Source of the DNA: Sphingomonas sp. NFR15 | GTDB lineage: Bacteria > Pseudomonadota > Alphaproteobacteria > Sphingomonadales > Sphingomonadaceae | DNA length: 64,000 nt | Direction of reading: 5' to 3' | Assembly (NCBI RefSeq): GCF_900103265.1 | Contig: NZ_FMWX01000002.1 | Coordinates: 310,001-374,000, forward strand | Shown here: positions 53,522-63,069 of the stretch, in pieces | Numbering within the stretch: position 1 is the stretch's first letter | Layout: every line of letters begins with the position of its first letter | Translations under genes and position numbers: made by a program | The notes under the pieces: model-generated | What the model saw: the letters and a program-made list of their open reading frames with translations, nothing else | Databases searched by the model: none | Told to the model about the DNA's origin: nothing

Positions 53522-54136
53522 CTACAGCAATCCGAAGCCGGTGAGATCGGCGCGCAGCGTCGCGGCATCCTTGAACAGCACGCCGTGGATGCCGACCGCA
53601 TTGGCCGCCGCGACATTGTCGGCACGGTCGTCGATGAACACGGCATCAGCCGCCGCGACTCCGAACCGGTCGAGCGCGAGATGATAGATGGCGGGATCAG
53701 GCTTGGTCAGCAGTTCGTCGCCTGAGACGACGATGTCGCGAAAACGATCGAAGATGTCCGCCTCACGATCGCGGAATGGGGGCCAGAACTCACCCGAGAA
53801 ATTGGTGATCGCGTAAAGCGGCACGCCACGCGCATCGAGCTGCTCGACGATCTCGCGCATGCCCGGCAGCATATCGCCGAGTTGCTCGATGAAGCGCGGC
53901 CCCCAGGCGGCGATCAGAGCGCTATGCTGCGGATGCGCGGCGGCGAGCTCCGCCGAGGTCTCGGCGAAGGGACGGCCAGCGTCATGCTGGAAATGCCATT
54001 CCTTGGTCGCGACATCGCGCAGGAACGCATCGAGCGCCCGATCGTCGTCGATCAGGCGCTCGTAGAGGAACCGTGGGTTCCAGTCGAACAGGACATTGCC
54101 GACGTCGAAAATGACGACAGACGGCATCGCCGCCAC
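53522..54136 (-). CDS. HAD-superfamily hydrolase, subfamily IA
   Basis: A 204-residue YihX-like phosphatase. Motif I is VVIFDVGNVLFDWNP (nucleophile D11), with AITNFSGEFW (motif II), LLTKPDPAIY (motif III lysine) and VFIDDRADNVAAA (motif IV). YihX-type enzymes hydrolyse alpha-D-glucose-1-phosphate; the substrate here is unproven. The GTG at 54136 or the ATG at 54127 could start it. It follows the L36 gene by two bases. Confidence 0.9.
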   Translation of the reverse strand: MAAMPSVVIFDVGNVLFDWNPRFLYERLIDDDRALDAFLRDVATKEWHFQHDAGRPFAETSAELAAAHPQHSALIAAWGPRFIEQLGDMLPGMREIVEQLDARGVPLYAITNFSGEFWPPFRDREADIFDRFRDIVVSGDELLTKPDPAIYHLALDRFGVAAADAVFIDDRADNVAAANAVGIHGVLFKDAATLRADLTGFGLL

Positions 54137-54138
54137 GA

Positions 54139-54264
54139 TCAGCCCTGGCGGGCCTTGAAGCGGCGGTTGGTCTTGTTGATGATATAGGTGCGGCCACGGC
54201 GACGGATCACGCGGTTGTCGCGATGCCGGTCCTTGAGCGACTTCAGGGAATTGCGGATCTTCAT
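54139..54264 (-). CDS. ykgO: 50S ribosomal protein L36, zinc-independent form
   Basis: A 41-residue protein, [19 protein letters not shown] followed by [21 protein letters not shown]. This is the type B L36 lacking the zinc-binding cysteines of the standard protein. In many bacteria this form replaces the zinc form under zinc limitation. In Alphaproteobacteria it is often the only L36, so no regulation should be assumed. Confidence 0.95.
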   Translation of the reverse strand: MKIRNSLKSLKDRHRDNRVIRRRGRTYIINKTNRRFKARQG

Positions 54265-54474
54265 GATCGATTCGCTTCTTGGTTCAGGGGTTCGTGAAAA
54301 GAGGCGCTCGCCTATAGTCGCGCCCCCGCCAAGTCAAGGCGGCGCGCCCGGTAAAAATCTCATGCCGCCGACACATTGCTGACAAATCCTTGCGGCTCAA
54401 GCGGGATACGATAACGCCGCGTGAGCGTTCCACCAGGGTAACGAGCGCGTTCGTAAGGGTAAGGAATCACGATA

Positions 54475-55092
54475 ATGAAAGCCTTGATTGCAGCGGCGAT
54501 GGCCTTCCCCGCGCTGGCGCTCGCGGGTTGCGCGACGACGGGCGGAAGCCCCGTGCAGGTGACCCGCTTCAACATCGGCGAGCCGCTCGAGACCGGCACG
54601 CTCGCCGTCCAACCCATGCCGGGAGGCTCGCCCGCCAGCCTCGAATTCAAGACCTACGCCGCCGCGGTGCAGACCGAGGCGCTGAAATATGGCTATGGCG
54701 TGCCGGCGGCGGGCGAACCCGGCCAGTTCCTCGCCATCGTGGGCTTCGCCCGCACCACCGAGGAGGACGGCCCGGCGCAGCGCTCCGGCGTATCGCTGGG
54801 TCTCGGCGGCGGCGGCTTCACCGGCGGGCGGCGCAGCGGCGGCGGGGTCGGCCTCGGCGGCGGCATCTCGTTCCCGATCGGCAAGCCCAAACAGCGCTAC
54901 GTGATCCTCACCGAACTGTCGGTGCAGATCAAACGCCGCAGCGATTCGACCGTGGTGTGGGAAGGCCGCGCGCGCACCGCCACCCCCGAGACGGCGGCGG
55001 CCGCGCAAGCGGACGTCACCGCGCACAAACTCGCCGATGCCCTGTTCCGGGGCTTCCCCGGCAAATCGGGCAGCACTATCACGGTACGATGA
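54475..55092 (+). CDS. DUF4136-like lipoprotein
   Basis: A 205-residue protein with a lipoprotein signal (MKALIAAAMAFPALALAGC, lipid-modified C19). The body has VTRFNIGEPLETGTLAVQP and a glycine-rich stretch (GLGGGGFTGGRRSGGGVGLG). A C-terminal KLADALFRGFPGKSG segment completes a DUF4136 pattern. It is probably anchored to the outer membrane. The stop overlaps the M14 gene start (ATGA). Confidence 0.8.
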   Translation: MKALIAAAMAFPALALAGCATTGGSPVQVTRFNIGEPLETGTLAVQPMPGGSPASLEFKTYAAAVQTEALKYGYGVPAAGEPGQFLAIVGFARTTEEDGPAQRSGVSLGLGGGGFTGGRRSGGGVGLGGGISFPIGKPKQRYVILTELSVQIKRRSDSTVVWEGRARTATPETAAAAQADVTAHKLADALFRGFPGKSGSTITVR

Positions 55093-56207
55093 GCATCAGC
55101 ATCAACGCCGCCTTCGACAGCGGCAACATTCGCGTGGTCGGGATCGACGGCGATGTCGTCACGCTGGAAATCGTCACCGACAAGGACAGCGATTTCTACC
55201 AGTGGTTCCACTTCCGGGTGGCGGGTGCGCGCGGCCGCGCGCTCACCTACCGGATCGTCAACGCCGCCGGATCGGCCTATCCGCCGGGCTGGCCGGGCTA
55301 CAAGGTGCGGATGAGCACCGATCGCGAGACGTGGCGGCTCGCGCCGACCCGCTATGCCGATGGCGCGCTGGAGTTCGGCTCGGACGGGAGCAACGATCTC
55401 GTGTGGTTCGCCTATTTCGCGCCGTACACGATGGACCGGCATGACGCCCTGATCGCGCGGATGGCGCGGCAACCCGGCGTCACCCACCGCGAGCTCGGCC
55501 AGACGCTCGACGGGCGCGCGATCGACTGCCTGACGCTCGGCGACGGGCCGAAGCCGGTGTGGCTCTACGCGCGCCAGCACCCCGGCGAGACGATGGCCGA
55601 GTGGTGGATCGAGGGCGCGCTCGAACGCCTCACCGACGCCGCCGACCCGGTGACGGCGGCGTTGCGTGCCAAGGCGACCTTCCACATCGTCGCCAACATG
55701 AACCCCGACGGCAGCTTCCGCGGCCATCTGCGCACCAACGCGGCGGGCGTGAACCTCAACCGCGAATGGCATGCGCCGACCTTGAAGAGGAGCCCCGAGG
55801 TGCTGTGCGTGCGCGACGCGATGGACGCGACCGGCGTCGCCTTCGCGATGGACGTTCACGGCGACGAATCGATCCCGGCCAATTTCATCGCCGGGTTCGA
55901 AGGCATTCCCAACTGGACCGACGCGCAGGGCGAAAAGTTCTACGATTTCCAGCGCCGCCTCACCGCGCATACGCCCGATTTCCAGATGGAGCAGGGCTAT
56001 GGCAAATCGGCGCCCGGCAAGGCCAATCTCACCATGTCGACCAACCAGCTCGCCAACCGCTTCGGCGCGGTGGCGATGACGCTGGAGATGCCCTTCAAGG
56101 ACCATGACGCCAATGCCGATCCCGACTTCGGCTGGTCGCCCGAGCGGTGCAAACGGCTTGCGGGATCGTGCCTGGAAGTGCTGGCGGACATGATCGACGG
56201 GATCTGA
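55089..56207 (+). CDS. M14-family zinc carboxypeptidase
   Basis: A 372-residue protein. An N-terminal beta-rich domain (1-115) is typical of cytosolic carboxypeptidase-like M14 proteins. The peptidase domain has zinc motif ARQHPGETMAEWW (H164, E167), the MNPDGSFRGHLRTNAAGVNLNR region and the third ligand in AMDVHGDES. It probably removes C-terminal residues from peptides or proteins in the cytoplasm. No signal peptide is present. It is coupled to the lipoprotein gene by a four-base overlap. Confidence 0.9.
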   Translation: MSISINAAFDSGNIRVVGIDGDVVTLEIVTDKDSDFYQWFHFRVAGARGRALTYRIVNAAGSAYPPGWPGYKVRMSTDRETWRLAPTRYADGALEFGSDGSNDLVWFAYFAPYTMDRHDALIARMARQPGVTHRELGQTLDGRAIDCLTLGDGPKPVWLYARQHPGETMAEWWIEGALERLTDAADPVTAALRAKATFHIVANMNPDGSFRGHLRTNAAGVNLNREWHAPTLKRSPEVLCVRDAMDATGVAFAMDVHGDESIPANFIAGFEGIPNWTDAQGEKFYDFQRRLTAHTPDFQMEQGYGKSAPGKANLTMSTNQLANRFGAVAMTLEMPFKDHDANADPDFGWSPERCKRLAGSCLEVLADMIDGI

Positions 56208-56230
56208 GCGCCGCCGACTGCCCGACCATC

Positions 56231-56308
56231 CGTTCGTGTCGAGCGCAGTCGAGACACCGTGCGTATTGCATGAGGCATGTCTCTCGAGTTCGCTCGGGAC
56301 GAACGGGT
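56231..56308. repeat. Dispersed inverted repeat, family E copy 5
   Basis: Arms CCGTTCGTGTCGAGCGCAGT and AGTTCGCTCGGGACGAACGG, between two convergent genes. Confidence 0.75.
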
Positions 56309-56315
56309 GGTCGGC

Positions 56316-56855
56316 TCACCCCAGCGGCCACCGCGCGACCGTGTCGTAGCGCGCCCCCTCGCTGCCGAGCGTGCTTTCGAACAGGATCAGATGCTCCATC
56401 GCGAACGGCGCGCTCGCCAGCCCCGCCTGCGCCGCGCGCCAGCGCTCGATCTCCTGAGGATCGGCGATGCGCGGCACGCGCGCGAGCGTGATGTGCGGCA
56501 GATAGGCGCGGCCCTCGGGCGCCAGGCCGAGCCGCACCAGCGCGTGATCGACCTTGCGGTGGAGCGCCGCGAGCGCATCATGCGGCGTCAGCCCCGCCCA
56601 CACGGCATCGACGCGCCCGCGCCGCTCGAACGCACCCACCCCCGCCACCGCCGCCGTGATCGCGCCGGCATGGACATGGCCGAGCGCGGCCGCGACATCC
56701 TCGGCCATGCGCCGGTCCACCTCGCCGATATAGCGGATCGTCAGGTGTAACTGGTCGTCGTCCTGCCACCGCGCGTCGGCGATGCCGTGCATCGCTTCGG
56801 CGAGGTGCTCGCGAATCGCGCGCGGCGGGCGGAGAGCAACAAAAAGTCGATGCAT
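56316..56855 (-). CDS. thpR: RNA 2',3'-cyclic phosphodiesterase ThpR
   Basis: A 179-residue 2H-phosphoesterase with two HxT motifs, HLTIRYIG (H37, T39) and HITLARV (H121, T123). ThpR opens 2',3'-cyclic phosphates on RNA ends. Length and the start MHRLFVALRPP are typical. It is divergent from the Bax-inhibitor-like gene. Confidence 0.94.
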   Translation of the reverse strand: MHRLFVALRPPRAIREHLAEAMHGIADARWQDDDQLHLTIRYIGEVDRRMAEDVAAALGHVHAGAITAAVAGVGAFERRGRVDAVWAGLTPHDALAALHRKVDHALVRLGLAPEGRAYLPHITLARVPRIADPQEIERWRAAQAGLASAPFAMEHLILFESTLGSEGARYDTVARWPLG

Positions 56856-56978
56856 GGCAACACACCATTAACAGAAGACAACGACATCCTCCTTAGGCGG
56901 ATTTGCTTGAAAACCCCCTCGCAAACGCCGATATTCGCGAAGAACCGGCACATGGCCGGTCCAAGGAGATGTACTACA

Positions 56979-57713
<735 letters not shown>

Positions 57714-57741
57714 GCGGCGTCACGAACGGCTGATATCGCGA

Positions 57742-57771
57742 GGGCCCGGCGGAGCGATCCGCCGGGCCTTT
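57742..57771 (+). terminator. Rho-independent terminator after the Bax-inhibitor gene
   Basis: An 11-base stem, GGCCCGGCGGA and TCCGCCGGGCC, with a GCGA loop is followed by TTT. It is a short but very stable hairpin. Confidence 0.85.
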
Positions 57772-57792
57772 CGCTTGCCCCGAAGGATCACG

Positions 57793-58575
57793 ATGCGCCT
57801 CAAGATCGACGTCGAACTGGACTATGATATCGACGGCGCGACCGACATGCTGCTGCTGGTTCAGGCGGCGGCGATGGCGGACCAGCACCTGGACTATGAC
57901 GATCTGCGGGTTTCCAGCAACGAGCCGCTGCGCGGGATGCCGGGCGCGGATGGCGTCGGCGTCCGCTGCTGGGCGCTTGCCGAAAACCGCTTCCACGCCA
58001 CCTATCAGGCGGTCGTGACCATCGAGCGCGACGATGTCGCGCTCGCGTCGCTCGGTGAGACCGCGCCGCGGCTGCTGCCGCCCGAGGCGGTGCCATACCT
58101 GATGCCGAGCCGCTATTGCGAGTCGGACCAGTTCCACGGTTTCCTCGAACAGACGTTCGCGGGCCTGCGCGGGGGTGCGCTCGCCGCGGCGCTCGCCGAA
58201 TGGGTGGGCGATCACCTCACCTACGCCACGGGCAGCAGCACCGGCGCCACCACGGCGCTGATGACCTTCGCCAATCGCCAGGGCGTGTGCCGGGACTATG
58301 CCCATCTGCTCGTCGCGCTCGCCCGCGCCGGCGGCATCCCCGCGCGCTGTGTCTCGGCCTATGGGCCAGGCGTCGAGCCGTCCGATTTCCACGCGGTCGC
58401 CGAGCTATGGCTGGATGGGGCGTGGCGGCTGGTGGACGCGACCGGCATGGGCAGCGCGCGCGATCTGGTGCGGATCGCGGTCGGGCGCGACGCCACCGAC
58501 ATCGCCTTCATGACCACCTTCGGCGCCGCGATGCTCAACCAGCAGCAGATCGTCGTCACTTGCCTCGACGAATGA
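57793..58575 (+). CDS. Transglutaminase-like cysteine peptidase-fold protein
   Basis: A 260-residue protein with an N-terminal beta region (LKIDVELDYDIDGATDMLL). The transglutaminase core follows with C166 (NRQGVCRDYAHL), H200 (PSDFHAVAELW) and D215 (VDATG). Bacterial members of this family are often cytoplasmic proteases or amidases of unknown substrate. GAAGGA precedes ATG 57793. Confidence 0.9.
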   Translation: MRLKIDVELDYDIDGATDMLLLVQAAAMADQHLDYDDLRVSSNEPLRGMPGADGVGVRCWALAENRFHATYQAVVTIERDDVALASLGETAPRLLPPEAVPYLMPSRYCESDQFHGFLEQTFAGLRGGALAAALAEWVGDHLTYATGSSTGATTALMTFANRQGVCRDYAHLLVALARAGGIPARCVSAYGPGVEPSDFHAVAELWLDGAWRLVDATGMGSARDLVRIAVGRDATDIAFMTTFGAAMLNQQQIVVTCLDE

Positions 58576-58636
58576 GCCGCTGGAACGCGGCCTGTGTTTC
58601 GGTCGTTCTACCCACGTAACCGCTAGGAGAACGGCA

Positions 58637-58870
58637 ATGAGTGAGGACGACGATTCCCGCAAGGATGCGGGCCGGGACGAGTCGATCACCGCGCGACTCG
58701 AGCGCGACCCGGCCAATGCCGAGGCCAAGCTCGATCGCGGCCTGGATGAATCGATGGACGCGAGCGATCCGCCCTCGACCAGCCAGCCCAAGAGCAACGA
58801 CGCGCCGCCAGCCTCCTCCGGCTATGACGAGGACGCGGAACGCAAGCTGCAGCAAGAAAAATCCGCCTGA
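58637..58870 (+). CDS. Small acidic hypothetical protein
   Basis: A 77-residue, highly charged and probably disordered protein (MSEDDDSRKDAGRDESITAR, then a proline/serine-rich C-terminus). AGGAGA lies before the ATG. A strong hairpin follows seven bases after the stop. I recognise no domain. Confidence 0.65.
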   Translation: MSEDDDSRKDAGRDESITARLERDPANAEAKLDRGLDESMDASDPPSTSQPKSNDAPPASSGYDEDAERKLQQEKSA

Positions 58871-58876
58871 TGCGCT

Positions 58877-58905
58877 CCGCCCCCGCCGCCTGTCGGCGGG
58901 GGCGG
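58877..58905 (+). terminator. GC-rich hairpin after the small acidic gene
   Basis: Perfect 12-base stem CCGCCCCCGCCG / CGGCGGGGGCGG with a five-base loop, no T run. It may terminate or stabilise the transcript. Confidence 0.5.
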
Positions 58906-59109
58906 CAACGTGATGCAAGTCGCCTGCCCAGACACAAATGTCGCCCGCGTTACCGTAACGTTGCAGTTCGATCTCCGTTCGTCGCAACCTTTGTTGCATC
59001 GCAACACGTAATATGATGCGATGTGAATATCGGGCGACGGTGCGTTCAGCATGGCCTCAACCATCTCGGCGCATTCTCGCCCGGTTCAACGGTCGAGCGG
59101 GGTGGATTT

Positions 59110-59661
59110 ATGGGTGCGCGCATGAAGCCGGCAAATGGTGCGGTCACGCTGGCGGAGATGAAGGAATTCGCGGGGTTTTCGTCGGCGACTCAGCGCTATG
59201 TGCGCCGGTCGCTCGATATCGGTCTGGACCGCGACGATGCGATGAGCCGCTGGTCGCGCGACGTTGTCGAGGCGGCGAGCATCCGCGCGCAGGCGCGGCT
59301 CTACAGCCGGCTTCCGGACATCCGGCTGATGATCCCTGACGATAGCGGCCTCGATGCGATCGAACCGTTCCTCGGCCCCTTGATGACGGTGACGGCGTTC
59401 GATCTCGGCCAAGGGCGGCTCACCACCTTTTCGGCCTATCGCTTCCTGTACGAGCGCCTGATCGGTGCCGAGGTGCGGCCGTGGCTACCCGCCGCCTTCT
59501 GCGCGGCGGCGGCGCTGCCGCAACTGCACCCCGATCTCCGGCGCAAGCTGCTCCAGTCGATCAGCGAAGCCGCGGCGACCGCATCGGGCTGGTCGAACCG
59601 GCAGCCGGCCTTCTATCCGAAATGGGTCGAGAAGGTCGAACCCAACGCGGTGCGGAACTGA
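59110..59661 (+). CDS. Hypothetical protein
   Basis: A 183-residue mixed helical protein (AEMKEFAGFSSATQRYVRRSLDIG, FSAYRFLYERLIGAE). ATG 59110 (GGTGGA upstream) or ATG 59122 could be the start. No signal peptide or membrane helix is evident. I recognise no family. Composition matches the neighbouring genes. A family A repeat follows. Confidence 0.65.
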   Translation: MGARMKPANGAVTLAEMKEFAGFSSATQRYVRRSLDIGLDRDDAMSRWSRDVVEAASIRAQARLYSRLPDIRLMIPDDSGLDAIEPFLGPLMTVTAFDLGQGRLTTFSAYRFLYERLIGAEVRPWLPAAFCAAAALPQLHPDLRRKLLQSISEAAATASGWSNRQPAFYPKWVEKVEPNAVRN

Positions 59662-59676
59662 ACGACAATTCCTGAT

Positions 59677-59779
59677 CTCCTCCCCTCCCGCTTTCGGGAG
59701 GGGTCGGGGGAGGGCCTGTCCAATAGCGTACCGGCGGTTGACAGCCCTTCCCCTAACCCTCCCGCGAGCGGGAGGGGGA
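59677..59779. repeat. Dispersed palindromic repeat, family A copy 2
   Basis: Arms CCCTCCCGCTTTCGGGAGGG and CCCTCCCGCGAGCGGGAGGG, with inner GGGGGAGGGCCTGTC as in copy 1 at 34393-34490. Confidence 0.75.
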
Positions 59780-59795
59780 AATATGGTAACTCACC

Positions 59796-60521
59796 TCACC
59801 GGCACGCGCGCCAGCCCATCGCGCCGCGCGGCGCCTGGTCGAGATGGAGATGATTGCGGTGGGCGGCGTTGTATTCGGGTGACAGCACGGTCGCGAACAG
59901 TTTGCAGGCGCCGTTACGGACGGTGTGGAGGAAGGTCGCGCGCGGGCCGTCGCCCTTCCAATCGCCGCTCAGCGTGATCCGCGTGCCGTCGGCCAGCCGG
60001 AACGCCGAGACGTCGATCGCGTCGGCGGTGCCATGTTCGCTGAGCGTCGTGCTGCTGCCGCGAACCGGCCGGCAATTGTAGGCGCCGAGGTGCTCGATCG
60101 CGACCACGGGCGCGCCGAGATAGCGCTGCGCGGCGGGCTGGACGATATTCCACTCCCACATCGCCAGCCCGGCCGCGACGGGGCACGCCATCACCGGCCC
60201 CGCCGGCGCGAGCGCGATGCGACGCGCACCGCCGGCCGCGAGGCGCAGGCCATCGGCATAGCCGCATATCCCGTCCGTGATCGGCGGCGCCGCCTCGAAC
60301 CGTACCCCGGCCTCGGTGAGCAGCTTCTCGCATTTCGGGCCCTTGCCGTGCAGCCCGGCGAGCTTGCGGCCGGTGAACAGGCCGACCGGCTGGCTCAGGT
60401 GCAGCGGTGTCCAAGGCAGATCCTCCGGATTGGCACGCAAGCCGGCGATCGCGGCGAGGATCAGCACCAGCAGCAGCGCCGCGACCAGCACCGCCAGCGC
60501 GGCGCGTCGAAGTGCCGCCAT
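59796..60521 (-). CDS. Extensin-like family protein
   Basis: A 241-residue protein. An N-terminal membrane anchor (RRAALAVLVAALLLVLILAAIAG) is followed by the extensin-like C-terminal domain. That domain has PITDGICGYADGL, ACPVAAGLAMWEWN, HLGAYNCRPVRGS, SEHGTADAIDVSAFRL and HRNHLHLDQAPRG. The conserved His/Asp pattern (EHG..DAID, NHLHLD) resembles metal-dependent D-Ala-D-Ala peptidases, so peptidoglycan hydrolysis is plausible. It overlaps the Nudix gene stop. Confidence 0.88.
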   Translation of the reverse strand: MAALRRAALAVLVAALLLVLILAAIAGLRANPEDLPWTPLHLSQPVGLFTGRKLAGLHGKGPKCEKLLTEAGVRFEAAPPITDGICGYADGLRLAAGGARRIALAPAGPVMACPVAAGLAMWEWNIVQPAAQRYLGAPVVAIEHLGAYNCRPVRGSSTTLSEHGTADAIDVSAFRLADGTRITLSGDWKGDGPRATFLHTVRNGACKLFATVLSPEYNAAHRNHLHLDQAPRGAMGWRACR

Positions 60522-61279
60522 CACCCGCGCTTCGCGTCCGCCAGCGGCTCGGCCGTCACCGGATAGCCGAGATCGTCGGGGATGCAGAGATGCGGCACCC
60601 CGCCCCGCTCCTCGGTCCACGGAGACACGGTGCGAACCGGATAGGCCAGCGCGTCGGCGTGCGCATGCGCGAAGCTGGCATAGCGCGCGAGCCGTTCGAG
60701 ATTCCGGCGGGTCGGGAAGATGACATGCCGCCGCCCCGACGCGGCGTCATCGAGCACGCGCCCGGCACCCGCCCAAAAGACGTGGGTGTTCTCGGTCGCA
60801 TCGACCGTCGGCTCGGGCGCGCCGCCGGGAAGCGCGGCGAGATAGAAGCGCGTGTCGAACACCCGCCGCGCGGGATGCGTCGGCACCCAGCGCGCGAACG
60901 GCACCAGCGGCGCGGGATCGATCGTGAAGCCATGCGCGTCCAGCGCCGCGCCGAAGGTCGCGCCAGCGTGTAGAGCCGCCCGCAGGCGCGTCACGGCGTC
61001 GGCGTCGGGCATCGGCGTGAGGCCGATCGGCACCCCCGCTTCCTCGATCGTTTCGCGGATCGCGGCGATACGCGCGGCGATGTCCTCGGGCTCGCCGCCG
61101 AACCGCGCCGCCAGCGCATGGTCGCCCGGATCGACGCGGCCGCCGGGGAACACGGTCGCGCCGCCCGCGAACGCCATCGCCTTGGCGCGCTCGACCATCA
61201 GCAGATCCGGCGCGGCACCATCCCGATCGCGAAAGATCACCAGCGTCGCGGCGGGGATCGGTGTGTGCGCATCATCCAT
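60521..61279 (-). CDS. Nudix hydrolase
   Basis: A 252-residue protein. The Nudix box has a long insertion between its first part (FPGGRVDPGDHA) and the intact catalytic helix (AIRETIEEAGVPIGL). This layout is typical of NUDT19-like or CoA-type Nudix enzymes that hydrolyse CoA or nucleotide sugars. It keeps the catalytic REtiEE, unlike the nrtR product at 11259. It is coupled to the extensin-like gene. Confidence 0.88.
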   Translation of the reverse strand: MDDAHTPIPAATLVIFRDRDGAAPDLLMVERAKAMAFAGGATVFPGGRVDPGDHALAARFGGEPEDIAARIAAIRETIEEAGVPIGLTPMPDADAVTRLRAALHAGATFGAALDAHGFTIDPAPLVPFARWVPTHPARRVFDTRFYLAALPGGAPEPTVDATENTHVFWAGAGRVLDDAASGRRHVIFPTRRNLERLARYASFAHAHADALAYPVRTVSPWTEERGGVPHLCIPDDLGYPVTAEPLADAKRG

Positions 61280-61321
61280 CGCCAGCCGGTCTAGGGCGGC
61301 GCACGGCGCGCGGCAATCCGG

Positions 61322-62917
61322 CTACTCGACCTCCGCCGTTCCGGCGCGCGTCTCGCCCAGCCCCCAGATCGTCACCAGCAACGCCATCGCCACCACCGCC
61401 ATCGTGTACCACAGCCCCGAATAGGGATTGCCCGTGCGCGCGATGATATATTGGCTGATGAAGGGCAGGAATCCGCCGAAATAGCCGGTGCCGATATGAT
61501 ACGGGATCGACATGGAACTGTAGCGGATGCGCGGCGGGAACATTTCCGACAGGAGCGCCGCCACCGGGCCGAAAGTCAGCCCCGACAGCGCCCCCAGCAT
61601 CAGGATCGCGATCAGCATCACGACGATATTGCCCGCCGACGGCACGACCTTGTCGAGCTGGTAGCCGGCGCGTGTCAGCGCGGCGTCGAGCCCCGCCGGG
61701 CTGGTGTCGCGCACCGCCTCGCCGCCGATCAGCACCAGCGTCACCGGGGTGCGCGCCTTGCGGTACGGCACCCCCCGCTTCGAGACGTAATCGAGCAGCT
61801 TGCCGCACGCGTCGCGCTGCTTCGCAGCGAACGGATCATATTTGCAGTGCGGACCTGAAACCACCACCGGCGCACGCCGCGACGCCTCGGCGAGTGCCGG
61901 GTTAGCGGCGCTGCCCATCATCCAGTAGATCGGGAACAGCAGCAACAGCGTCGCGGCATAGCCGACCACGATCGGCGTCTTGCGCCCGATCCGGTCGGAC
62001 AGCCAGCCGAACAGCACGAAGAACCCCACCCCGCTCGCCGCGCCGACACCGATGATGATCTGCGCGGCGGTATCATCGACGCGCATCGTGCCGAGGAACA
62101 CCAGCACGCTGAACATCGCGGTGTACCAGATCACCGTCAGCCCGGCCGAGATGCCGAACAGGGCGACGAAGATGCGCTTGAGGTTGCCCGGAAAGGTGAA
62201 GCTCTCCACGAAGGGGTTCGCCGCGGTCTCGCCGCTGTCCTTCATCGCGCGGAACACCGGGCTTTCGGAGAGCTTGAGTCGCATCCACAGCGAAATCGAC
62301 AGCAGCACCAGCGAGAAGATGAAGGGAAAGCGCCAGCCCCACGCCGCCCATGTCGCCGCCGGCATCAGCGCCTTGGCCGACAGCACGACGATCAGGCTGA
62401 GCAGGAAGCCGCCGACCACGCTCGCCTGGATGAAGCTGGTGTAGAAGCCGCTCTTGCCCGGCGGCGAATGCTCCGCGACGTAGATCGCCGCGCCGCCATA
62501 TTCGCCGCCCAGCGCCAGCCCCTGCAATATGCGCAAGCCGATCACGATCAGCGGCGCGACCAGCCCGATCGATGCGCTCGACGGCACCAGCCCGACCCCG
62601 GCGGTCGCTAGCCCCATCAGCGCGATCGTGACGAGGAACGTATATTTGCGCCCGAGCCGATCGCCGAGGAAGCCGAACAGGATCGCCCCGAGCGGCCGGA
62701 AGCCGAACCCGACCGCAAACCCCGCCCAGGTCAGCAGCGTCTGCACCGTAACGTTATCGGTCGGGAAATACGCCTGCCCGATATATTTGGCGAGCGTGCC
62801 GTAGATGAAGAAGTCATACCATTCGAACATGGTGCCGAGCGACGACGCCGCGATGACACGCTGAATGTCGCGCCGGGTGGGCTCGATCACCCCCGCCTCT
62901 GCTGCCATCGTCGCCAC
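61322..62917 (-). CDS. MFS transporter (MHS family) with a large inserted loop
   Basis: A 531-residue major facilitator with 12 helices. The opening is ASSLGTMFEWYDFFIYGTLA, with GDRLGRKYTFLVTI (loop 2-3) and the MHS-type RILQGLALGGEYGGAAIYVAE. Residues 336-428 form an extra domain between helices 9 and 10, probably periplasmic, with cysteines 358 and 371. MHS members take up small organic acids, betaine or proline with H+. The substrate is unknown. It is the last chromosomal gene before the tRNA-Val remnant. Confidence 0.9.
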   Translation of the reverse strand: MATMAAEAGVIEPTRRDIQRVIAASSLGTMFEWYDFFIYGTLAKYIGQAYFPTDNVTVQTLLTWAGFAVGFGFRPLGAILFGFLGDRLGRKYTFLVTIALMGLATAGVGLVPSSASIGLVAPLIVIGLRILQGLALGGEYGGAAIYVAEHSPPGKSGFYTSFIQASVVGGFLLSLIVVLSAKALMPAATWAAWGWRFPFIFSLVLLSISLWMRLKLSESPVFRAMKDSGETAANPFVESFTFPGNLKRIFVALFGISAGLTVIWYTAMFSVLVFLGTMRVDDTAAQIIIGVGAASGVGFFVLFGWLSDRIGRKTPIVVGYAATLLLLFPIYWMMGSAANPALAEASRRAPVVVSGPHCKYDPFAAKQRDACGKLLDYVSKRGVPYRKARTPVTLVLIGGEAVRDTSPAGLDAALTRAGYQLDKVVPSAGNIVVMLIAILMLGALSGLTFGPVAALLSEMFPPRIRYSSMSIPYHIGTGYFGGFLPFISQYIIARTGNPYSGLWYTMAVVAMALLVTIWGLGETRAGTAEVE

Positions 62918-62986
62918 GTCCGCGTCTCCCCTGCCCCGCGCGGATGTTTAGCGGCGCACGCGACGGCGGCAAGCCGGGCGCAGCAA

Positions 62987-63021
62987 AAAGGGCCGCGGAT
63001 CCGGCGGATCAGCGGCCCTTT
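62987..63021 (-). terminator. Terminator downstream of the tRNA-Val remnant
   Basis: On the minus strand, AAAGGGCCGC / GCGGCCCTTT arms are followed by TTTGC. It begins three bases after the CCA of the tRNA remnant and is probably the original tRNA terminator. Confidence 0.8.
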
Positions 63022-63023
63022 AA

Positions 63024-63069
63024 TGGTGGGCGTGGCAAGGATTGAACTTGCGACCCCTGCGATGTCAAC
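63024..63069 (-). tRNA. 3' half of a tRNA-Val (GAC), attachment-site remnant
   Basis: Reading the minus strand, the fragment begins in the anticodon loop (TTGACAT, anticodon GAC). It continues with the 3' anticodon stem CGCAG, variable loop GGGTC, T-arm GCAAG-TTCAATC-CTTGC, acceptor strand CACGCCC and ACCA. The 5' half (acceptor, D-arm, 5' anticodon stem) is missing. The bases before TTGACAT do not pair with CGCAG. This is the typical att copy left by an element integrated into a tRNA gene, not a functional tRNA. Confidence 0.75.

Noticed and set aside
63024..63069. Functional tRNA-Val
   Set aside because: The bases upstream of the anticodon loop do not form the anticodon stem, and no D-arm or 5' acceptor is present within a plausible distance.
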